Shown piece after piece: positions 38,845-45,754 of a stretch of 45,754 nucleotides of DNA. The notes under the pieces were generated by a model. It was not told the DNA's origin, did not search any database, and saw nothing but the letters and a program-made list of their open reading frames with translations. Each line of letters starts with the position of its first letter. Within the stretch, counting starts at the first letter, position 1. This DNA is from an uncultured Alphaproteobacteria bacterium (GTDB lineage Bacteria > Pseudomonadota > Alphaproteobacteria > HIMB59). A program made the translations under genes and the position numbers. The stretch is from positions 1 to 45,754 of the forward strand of contig CABZOW010000006.1 in the NCBI GenBank assembly GCA_902527525.1, written 5' to 3'.

Positions 38845-39713
38845 TTTAGTGCTTCTTTAATTGTTTCACCTAATTTTGCTGGTGACTTTGAGATATGAAC
38901 TCCAGCTTCCTCTAAAGCACTAAACTTTGACTCAGCAGTGCCTTTTCCTCCGGATATAATGGCGCCGGCATGACCCATTCTTTTTCCAGCAGGAGCGCTT
39001 GCACCAGCTATAAAAGATGCAACTGGTTTCTTAATTTCAGATTTTTTTATAAACTCTGCAGCCTCTTCTTCAGCAGTGCCACCAATTTCTCCTATCATAA
39101 TAATACCCTCAGTTTCAGGGTCTTTTAAAAACAGATCAAGACAGTCTATAAAGTTAGTACCGTTAATTGGATCTCCACCAATACCAATACAAGTTGATTG
39201 TCCTAGACCTACTGCAGATGTTTGAGCGACTGCTTCATAAGTAAGAGTCCCAGATCTACTAACAATCCCTATTTTGCCTTTTTGATGAATATGGCCAGGC
39301 ATGATACCTATTTTACATTCATCTGGTGTAATTATTCCTGGACAGTTTGGACCAATTAAACGTGATTTCGAATTTTCTAATTTTCTTTTTACCTGCATCA
39401 TATCGAGTACTGGGACACCCTCAGTTATACAAACGATTAACTCTATATCAGCATCGATAGCTTCAATAATTGCCCCTGCAGCAAAGGGAGGTGGAACATA
39501 TATTGCAGTTGCATTTGCTTCAGTACTGTCTTTGGCTTCCTTGACACTGTTAAATACTGGAAGACCCAAGTGTTCTTGACCACCTTTCTTTGGGGTCACG
39601 CCACCGACCATAAGCGTTCCGTATTTAATTGCTTGTTCTGAATGGAAAGATCCTTGCGAGCCTGTAAATCCTTGGCAAATTACTTTGGTATTTTTATCTA
39701 TTAATACTGACAT
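38841..39713 (-). CDS. sucD: Succinyl-CoA synthetase alpha subunit (start moved from 39761 to ATG 39713)
   Basis: [66 protein letters not shown]. Confidence 0.96.
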   Translation of the reverse strand: MSVLIDKNTKVICQGFTGSQGSFHSEQAIKYGTLMVGGVTPKKGGQEHLGLPVFNSVKEAKDSTEANATAIYVPPPFAAGAIIEAIDADIELIVCITEGVPVLDMMQVKRKLENSKSRLIGPNCPGIITPDECKIGIMPGHIHQKGKIGIVSRSGTLTYEAVAQTSAVGLGQSTCIGIGGDPINGTNFIDCLDLFLKDPETEGIIMIGEIGGTAEEEAAEFIKKSEIKKPVASFIAGASAPAGKRMGHAGAIISGGKGTAESKFSALEEAGVHISKSPAKLGETIKEALN

Positions 39714-39723
39714 GATCTCTCCT

Positions 39724-40911
39724 TTAATTTGAAGCCCTAACTGCTTTTTGAGCTGCATCATCTAAATTATCAGCAGATATGATTGAGAGCCCAGATTTAT
39801 TTAAAATTTCTTTTCCTAGGTCAACATTGGTTCCTTCCAATCTTACTACCAATGGCACCTCTATAGACAGCTCTTTAGCTGCAGCTACAACACCCTCAGC
39901 AATGATGTCACATTTCATGATACCACCAAAAATATTTACCAAAATTGCTTTCACATTAGGATCCTGCAAAATAATAGAGAATGCTTTTGCTACTCTTTCT
40001 TTTGTAGCTCCACCTCCAACATCTAAAAAATTTGCAGGACTGCCACCATGTAATTTAATAATGTCCATTGTACCCATTGCTAATCCTGCTCCATTAACCA
40101 TGCAACCAATTTGACCATCTAACTTTACATAGTTAAGTTCGTGTTTTGATGCTTCGATTTCAGCTGGATCTTCTTCAGTTTCATCTCTCATAGACGCAAC
40201 ATCTTTATGTTTATAAAGTGCATTATCGTCTATGGATACTTTTGCATCTAAAGCTAAAAAATTACCTTCGCCAGTTAAAACAAAGGGATTAATCTCAACT
40301 AGAGAAGCATCTGTTGATAAGAAGCTACTATATATTTTTTGAATTTGATCATAGAAGTCTGTTGATAGATTTTGATCTATTTTTAAGCCTTTAATCAATT
40401 TATATAAACTATTTTGATCAATCACACTATCCCCGGGTATATTAACTTTAATGATTTTTTCAGGTTCTCTCTCAGCTACTTCTTCAATTTCCATGCCACC
40501 TTCGGTAGAAGCTATTATTGAAATTGAAGAAGTAGCTCGATCTACCAGCATACTTAAGTAATACTCTTTTTTAATATCACAACCCTCCTCAATATAAAGG
40601 CGATTTACTTGCTTTCCGCTAGGACCGGTTTGTTTTGTTACCAGAGTTTTACCAAACATTTTTTTAGCATTATCTTTTGCCTCATCCTTGGAAAAACAAA
40701 CTCTAACTCCACCTTTTTCATCATTGCTATCTTTAAACTTACCCGCACCTCGTCCTCCGGCATGAATTTGAGATTTCACCACTATTACCGGTGTTTGGAT
40801 AGAGTCTACAGCAGTATCTATATCACTATCATCCAAAACTGGATATCCATTTAAAACCCTTACATTATTATTTTTTAATAAAATTTTCGCTTGGTACTCG
40901 TGCAGATTCAT
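39724..40911 (-). CDS. sucC: Succinyl-CoA synthetase beta subunit
   Basis: [48 protein letters not shown]-like, [13 protein letters not shown]. Confidence 0.96.
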   Translation of the reverse strand: MNLHEYQAKILLKNNNVRVLNGYPVLDDSDIDTAVDSIQTPVIVVKSQIHAGGRGAGKFKDSNDEKGGVRVCFSKDEAKDNAKKMFGKTLVTKQTGPSGKQVNRLYIEEGCDIKKEYYLSMLVDRATSSISIIASTEGGMEIEEVAEREPEKIIKVNIPGDSVIDQNSLYKLIKGLKIDQNLSTDFYDQIQKIYSSFLSTDASLVEINPFVLTGEGNFLALDAKVSIDDNALYKHKDVASMRDETEEDPAEIEASKHELNYVKLDGQIGCMVNGAGLAMGTMDIIKLHGGSPANFLDVGGGATKERVAKAFSIILQDPNVKAILVNIFGGIMKCDIIAEGVVAAAKELSIEVPLVVRLEGTNVDLGKEILNKSGLSIISADNLDDAAQKAVRASN

Positions 40912-41900
40912 GCCTGTTCTCCTTTTATATCTAATACTATTTTTCCGATGTGATCGGACTTTTCCATAACTTCGTGTGCTTTATTTACTTCATGCATTTT
41001 AAATGTTTCATAAATTGTAGGTTTATATTTACCATCCTCTATCAAAGGCCATATTTCTTTTTGCACTTGATCGACAATACTTCCTTTTTCTAATGGAGTT
41101 CTAGACCTCAATGTTGAACCAGAAATATTTAGTTGTTTGTTCATAATATGCAGGAGATTAGCTTCACCTTTAATCCCACCTAAGGCAGCTATATATGTGA
41201 GTCTTCCTTTAAAATTTAAAATTTTTAAATTTTTCTTTAGATATTCTCCTCCAACCATGTCTAATATAACATCAACTTTTATTTTTTTCTCATTAAAAAA
41301 TTCCTCAAAATCTAAATCTTTATAATTAATAGCTTCTGTGGCTCCTAATTCTATACAGCTCTCACACTTTTGATTTGTCCCCGCAGTAACATAAAGATTT
41401 TTTGTATAGTTTTTAAGAATAGAAATAGCTGTAGTGCCAATACCACTGCTTCCCCCATGTATCAGGATAGTTTCATCTTTTTTGAAGTTTGATACATTAA
41501 AAATATTTTCATAAACAGTGAGTGTAGTTTCAGGCAAACCTCCCGCCTCAAGGGAATTTAAATTGCTTGGTAAGGGCATAACTTGTTTTTCATCAACATT
41601 TACAAATTCTGCATAACCACCACCTGCAAGAATTGCACAAACTTTATCTCCCAAGCTAAATTTTTTTACTAACTTACCTAATTTTGAAACTTTGCCAGAG
41701 CACTCGAGACCGATTATTTCACTTTCACCTTTTGGTGGAGGGTAGTGACCTTTCCTTTGAAGAATATCGGCTCTGTTGACACCAGCGTAATCTATTTCAA
41801 TCTGTATTTGGCTTTCAAGAGGATCATTCAATACTTTTTCATCTACAAAGAGATCACCCTCATTATTATTGATAAATTTCAAAATTATTTCCTCTGGCAT
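40908..41900 (-). CDS. NAD(P)H:quinone oxidoreductase, zinc-independent MDR (PIG3-like) family (start moved from 41918 to ATG 41900)
   Basis: [48 protein letters not shown]. Confidence 0.92.
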   Translation of the reverse strand: MPEEIILKFINNNEGDLFVDEKVLNDPLESQIQIEIDYAGVNRADILQRKGHYPPPKGESEIIGLECSGKVSKLGKLVKKFSLGDKVCAILAGGGYAEFVNVDEKQVMPLPSNLNSLEAGGLPETTLTVYENIFNVSNFKKDETILIHGGSSGIGTTAISILKNYTKNLYVTAGTNQKCESCIELGATEAINYKDLDFEEFFNEKKIKVDVILDMVGGEYLKKNLKILNFKGRLTYIAALGGIKGEANLLHIMNKQLNISGSTLRSRTPLEKGSIVDQVQKEIWPLIEDGKYKPTIYETFKMHEVNKAHEVMEKSDHIGKIVLDIKGEQA

Positions 41901-41901
41901 T

Positions 41902-41918
41902 TTGTATACATTATACAA
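41902..41918. promoter_or_regulatory. Perfect inverted repeat TTGTATA-N3-TATACAA overlapping a -10-like TATAAT on the minus strand; candidate operator of qor
   Basis: 7-bp arms, 3-nt spacer, directly upstream of the ATG at 41900; contains a GTATAC core. Confidence 0.55.
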
Positions 41919-42060
41919 TTCTTAAAAACAATCTCTGTTATAAGGCTAATTAAAACTTTATGTATACCAACAAAATTCAGTTAAAATTTCAAATTATGGA
42001 ACACTAAAAATTATTATTTTTCAATCTACTATAAATAGTCTATTCTACGTCCTAACCTAT

Positions 42061-42066
42061 AGGAGG
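42061..42066 (+). promoter_or_regulatory. Strong Shine-Dalgarno of tctC
   Basis: AGGAGG 7 nt before ATG 42074. Confidence 0.8.
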
Positions 42067-42073
42067 AAACAAT

Positions 42074-43051
42074 ATGTCAATAATTAAGAAATTAGCATTA
42101 GTAGTTGTTTCACTTTCACTTGTTGCTGTTAGCTCAGTGTCTTCTGCGAAGCCTTTTAGTCCTAAGAAGCCTGTTGAGCTTATTATACCAGCTGGTCAAG
42201 GTGGTGGAGCTGACGAAATCGCTAGATTAGTTCAAGGTGTTATCGAAAAGAACGATTACGCATCTAAGCCTGTGATTCCGATTAACAAATCTGGTGGATC
42301 AGGTGGTGAAGCTATGACTTATGTTAAGAAAAAAGCTGGTGATGAGCACACACTTATCATTACTCTTAACAACGTTCTTACTACACCCGTAAACCAGCCA
42401 GAATTAGGCATTGACTTCTTTAATGACTTTACACCTTTAGCAAGACTTATCACTGATACTTTCCTAGTATGGATTGCAACAGAAGGTAAGAACACTGCTG
42501 GTGTAGAAACATTTGATGATTTCATTGACCTAGCAAGAGGTAACGGTCTTGTAATGGGTGGTACAGGAAGTATGTCTGAGGACGAATTACTTCTTGGTAT
42601 GATGAGAGGTCAATTTGGATTTGACGCTAAGTATGTTCCATACAGCGGCGGTGGTGCTGTTGCTAAGGGACTAGTTGGTGGTGAGTCTGATTTCACATTA
42701 AACAACCCTTCAGAGCAAATGGGTTTCTATCAGTCAGGTGATTCAAAAGCATTAGTCATGATGACTCCTGAGAGAAATCCTGCATTCCCTGAAGTACCAT
42801 CTTCATATGAATTAGGTTATCCTGATCTTGAATACTACATGATGAGAGCATTTATGGCTCCAGCTGGTATTGATGCAGAAGTAGAGAAGTACTACACAGG
42901 TCTTCTTCACACTGTTTATCATGATGACGAGTTCCAAACTTTCAACATTGACGACGGAAAGTTAATGAGTTGGTTAGAAGGTTTTGGTCTTAAAGACTTC
43001 TTAGCAATTGAGTACGCTAAGCACGGTGAGATCATTAAAAACTTTAACTAA
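42074..43051 (+). CDS. tctC: Tripartite tricarboxylate transporter (TTT) substrate-binding protein, TctC family
   Basis: Signal peptide ...VAVSSVSSAK; KPVELIIPAGQGGGADEIARLV; YVPYSGGGAVAKGLVGGESDF; next to TctB/TctA. Confidence 0.93.
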   Translation: MSIIKKLALVVVSLSLVAVSSVSSAKPFSPKKPVELIIPAGQGGGADEIARLVQGVIEKNDYASKPVIPINKSGGSGGEAMTYVKKKAGDEHTLIITLNNVLTTPVNQPELGIDFFNDFTPLARLITDTFLVWIATEGKNTAGVETFDDFIDLARGNGLVMGGTGSMSEDELLLGMMRGQFGFDAKYVPYSGGGAVAKGLVGGESDFTLNNPSEQMGFYQSGDSKALVMMTPERNPAFPEVPSSYELGYPDLEYYMMRAFMAPAGIDAEVEKYYTGLLHTVYHDDEFQTFNIDDGKLMSWLEGFGLKDFLAIEYAKHGEIIKNFN

Positions 43052-43070
43052 TATTTAAGTTACGAGCGAT

Positions 43071-43685
43071 ATGAGCATAACAAACAAAATAACTGTCAAA
43101 AGAGCAGAGATTGTTGTTGCTGTTATATTAGCATTATGCTCAATCGCTCTAATGATTAAAAGTGCAGAGAATAGGATAACTTGGAATGCAGAAGAAAATA
43201 TGGGTGCAGGATTTCTTCCTTTTTACCTCTCTCTTGGAATGCTCATTTGCACAGTTCTCACAATAATAAAATTTGTTTTAAAAAGATCACCACAATCCAA
43301 AGATGATACTCCTTTTATTGATGCAGTTGCTTTCAAATTTATAGCGGTAACTATTATATCATTAGTTGTATTAGTTTTAGCGATTGGCTATCTTGGAATT
43401 TATTTTTCTCTTATTTTCTTTTTGGCTTTCTATCTAAGATATTTTAGTGAAAAAAGCATTGCATTTATTACTATATTCGCAATTACAACACCTATATTAA
43501 CCTTTTTATTTTTTGAGTGGATGTTGAAAATACCATTACCACAAGGAATATCTGAACCTTTATTTTACCCAGTTTATGATTTTATGTATGGCGGATTTTC
43601 TTTTGCTGTGAAAATGATTTTTATTATTTTAACAATTTTTTTACCGACTGCTTTAGTCTTATTAATAAGTAAATTTATTAAATAA
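43071..43685 (+). CDS. tctB: TTT small membrane subunit TctB
   Basis: 4-TM-type small protein between TctC and TctA; MGAGFLPFYLSLGM. Confidence 0.88.
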   Translation: MSITNKITVKRAEIVVAVILALCSIALMIKSAENRITWNAEENMGAGFLPFYLSLGMLICTVLTIIKFVLKRSPQSKDDTPFIDAVAFKFIAVTIISLVVLVLAIGYLGIYFSLIFFLAFYLRYFSEKSIAFITIFAITTPILTFLFFEWMLKIPLPQGISEPLFYPVYDFMYGGFSFAVKMIFIILTIFLPTALVLLISKFIK

Positions 43686-43710
43686 TTGTTTAGAGGGAAT
43701 AGATAATCAT

Positions 43711-45234
43711 ATGGAAACAGTTGGATTTCTTTTAGACGGCATTTTTACGTCACTTCAGTGGTTTAATTTGGCACTACTAATATTTGGATGCTTAATAGGT
43801 CTTTTTGTTGGAGCAATGCCAGGTCTTGGTTCAGTTAATGGTGTGGCAATCCTCATTCCTATTACTTTTATAATTCCACCCACTGCAGCAATAATTTTTC
43901 TTGCTGCTGTATACTACGGTGCAATGTATGGAGGAGCCATTAGCTCTGTTATGCTTGGCATTCCGGGAGCCTCTACTGCAGTAGCCACAGTTTTTGATGG
44001 TAGACCACTTGCAGTAAAAGGAGAGGCTATGACTGCTTTAACTGCTGCTGCTGTTGGCTCGTTTGTTGGCGGTACTGTCTCTGTTATTCTGTTTACTTTA
44101 TTTGCCCCACCTCTTGCTGAAGTCGCGCTCAGGTTTAACGCTCCAGAAACATTTGCGTTAATGGTTATGGCCTTTGCAACTTTTGTAGGTTTAGGAGGAG
44201 ACGATGTACCTAAAACTATTTTTTCAATTTTAATCGGACTAGCATTATCAACTATTGGTTTAGATTTAATTACTGGAAAACCAAGATTAATTTTCTTTAA
44301 CATACCTGGTTTCCTTCATGGAATTAATTTCCTAGTTCTAGCTATAGGTATATACGGTATAGGTGAAATGCTTTGGACTCTTGAGGAGACTAAAGGCAAA
44401 GTTCAAATGTCAAAATTATCTGTCAACATGAAAGAAGTCGGAAGAGCATTTGGTGCACTAAAGAAAACTATTATGGCAATGAACATAGGTTCTTTTTTAG
44501 GCTTCTTTGTTGGAATTCTACCTGCAGCAGGTGCAACACCAGCTTCACTCATGTCATACGGCATAACAAAACAATTATCAAAAAACTCTAAAGAATTCGG
44601 AGATGGTGTTCCAGCAGGTGTAGTAGCACCGGAGTGTGCAAACAACTCAGCAAGTACAGGAAGTATGCTTCCCATGTTAACACTTGGAATACCTGGATCT
44701 CCTACTACAGCTATTTTACTCGGAGGTATGATTCTATGGGGACTTACACCTGGTCCTCTTTTGTTTACACAAGAACCCGAGTTTGTATGGGGTTTGATCG
44801 GAAGTCTTTACATAGCAAATTTCTTTACCCTTGTTCTAAATATCGCATTAATACCTGCCTTTTTAATGGTCTTAAGAATACCCTTTGCCATTTTAGCTCC
44901 AGTTATTTTTGTTCTCTGCGTAACAGGAGGTTATGCACCTACTCAAAGTTTGCACGATGTATGGTTGATGTTACTATTTGGATTTGCAGGATATATTTTA
45001 AGAAAATTAGATTATCCAGTTGCACCTGCAGTTTTGTCAATTGTTCTTGGTCCTTTAGCTGAAAAAGCTTTAAGACAATCTTTGATTTTATCTGACGGTA
45101 GTATGGGGATATTTTTTGATGTTTCGGAAAAACCTATAGCAGCTGTGATAATGTATATAGCTATTGTCCTTTTAATTATGCCCGCATTTGGTCCTCTTTA
45201 TAGAAGACTCTTGAAAAAAAAACAAACAGCTTAA
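43711..45234 (+). CDS. tctA: TTT large membrane subunit TctA
   Basis: GLFVGAMPGLGSVNGVAILIP, GAMYGGAISSVMLGIPG, GILPAAGATPASLMSYG, LGIPGSPTTAILLGG. Confidence 0.97.
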   Translation: METVGFLLDGIFTSLQWFNLALLIFGCLIGLFVGAMPGLGSVNGVAILIPITFIIPPTAAIIFLAAVYYGAMYGGAISSVMLGIPGASTAVATVFDGRPLAVKGEAMTALTAAAVGSFVGGTVSVILFTLFAPPLAEVALRFNAPETFALMVMAFATFVGLGGDDVPKTIFSILIGLALSTIGLDLITGKPRLIFFNIPGFLHGINFLVLAIGIYGIGEMLWTLEETKGKVQMSKLSVNMKEVGRAFGALKKTIMAMNIGSFLGFFVGILPAAGATPASLMSYGITKQLSKNSKEFGDGVPAGVVAPECANNSASTGSMLPMLTLGIPGSPTTAILLGGMILWGLTPGPLLFTQEPEFVWGLIGSLYIANFFTLVLNIALIPAFLMVLRIPFAILAPVIFVLCVTGGYAPTQSLHDVWLMLLFGFAGYILRKLDYPVAPAVLSIVLGPLAEKALRQSLILSDGSMGIFFDVSEKPIAAVIMYIAIVLLIMPAFGPLYRRLLKKKQTA

Positions 45235-45754
45235 ATGATTCAAAAAATAGGAGCTGTAAACCTTAAAGGTAAAGTATATGAGTCTTTAAAAAAATATATT
45301 TTATCTTTGAATATATATTTAAAAGAGAGTGATTTTCATTTAGATGAAAGACAATTGTCTGAGAAGCTAGGAGTGAGTCGAACACCTATAAGAGAGGCTG
45401 TTGCCAAATTAGAGCAAGAAGGTATCGTTAAAACTGTTCCAAGAAGAGGTGTGTTTGTACATAGAAAATCAAAAAAAGATTTGGTTGATATTGTAACTGT
45501 TTGGGCAGGTCTAGAGGGATATGCAGCACACTTAATTATTAAAAATTCAAAAAAAGATGAAATAGAAAGTTTAAACAAATTCTGTCATTACTCTAAGGAG
45601 AACGTTTTATCTGAATTAGACAATTACTCAAATGATAACATCAAATTCCATAATCAAATCATGAAATTAACTAAGGTTAAATTAATGGGAGAAATTTTAG
45701 AGTCTCAATTAATCCATCTACAATACCTCAGGAAAAAATTTATAATCGAGTCAA
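45235..45754 (+). CDS. GntR-family (FadR/FCD-type) transcriptional regulator, truncated by window end
   Basis: Own translation: VYESLKKYIL...ERQLSEKLGVSRTPIREAVAKLEQEGIVKTVPRRGVFV wHTH, followed by helical FCD-like region; open to window end. Confidence 0.9.
   Translation, partial: MIQKIGAVNLKGKVYESLKKYILSLNIYLKESDFHLDERQLSEKLGVSRTPIREAVAKLEQEGIVKTVPRRGVFVHRKSKKDLVDIVTVWAGLEGYAAHLIIKNSKKDEIESLNKFCHYSKENVLSELDNYSNDNIKFHNQIMKLTKVKLMGEILESQLIHLQYLRKKFIIES

Noticed and set aside
38841-40911. Possible malate thiokinase (mtkAB) completing a serine-cycle cluster
   Set aside because: Both subunits match alphaproteobacterial SucC/SucD motifs better ([25 protein letters not shown]); kept only as a specificity check.
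41745-41984. 79-aa + strand ORF overlapping the qor start and intergenic region
   Set aside because: Antisense to the conserved Qor N-terminus and covers the regulatory repeats; no protein features.
43914-44303. Antisense 129-aa ORF in tctA
   Set aside because: Antisense shadow ORF of an Ala/Gly-rich membrane protein, no recognisable domain.
44634-45062. 142-aa ORF inside tctA in another frame (Cys/Arg/Ser-rich)
   Set aside because: Overlaps a strongly supported TctA; composition typical of an out-of-frame translation.

Overview
AT-rich, very compact, housekeeping-dominated window, most consistent with a streamlined marine alphaproteobacterium. This lineage guess rests on gene order and composition; no search was run. 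I support 46 CDS (two truncated by the window edges) and 2 tRNAs (Ser-GCT, Glu-TTC). From left to right: lptF(partial)<>pepA-ndk / purN-purM <> DUF2066-like-hdaA-aspS / topA-plsY-pyrB-ruvX <> gatCAB / tRNA-Ser / dapA-smpB-rpoZ-rsh-pdxJ-acpS-lepB-rnc-recO-rpiB-glyA-nrdR-ribD-ribE-ribB(X)-ribH-nusB-hppA / bamE <> plsX-ihfA-merR / rplM-rpsI-small lipoprotein-hom-glpX-recJ / tRNA-Glu / sgaA-like aminotransferase + PanE-like reductase / sucD-sucC-qor <> tctC-tctB-tctA-GntR(partial). No CRISPR array, transposase, phage or defence system was seen, and I found no clear new multi-gene system. The items most worth a second look are: (1) operator-like inverted repeats in the qor/tctC divergent intergenic region beside a TctCBA-GntR cassette; (2) a small lipoprotein ORF whose signal-peptide region is encoded inside the 3' end of rpsI; (3) a serine-glyoxylate-type aminotransferase paired with a PanE-fold reductase; (4) a 189-bp gap with a tRNA T-arm-like motif downstream of merR; (5) genes missing from otherwise conserved alphaproteobacterial neighbourhoods (era, fabH, pyrC/dprA, thiL); (6) zero-length divergent intergenic regions and convergent genes that share stop-codon bases.
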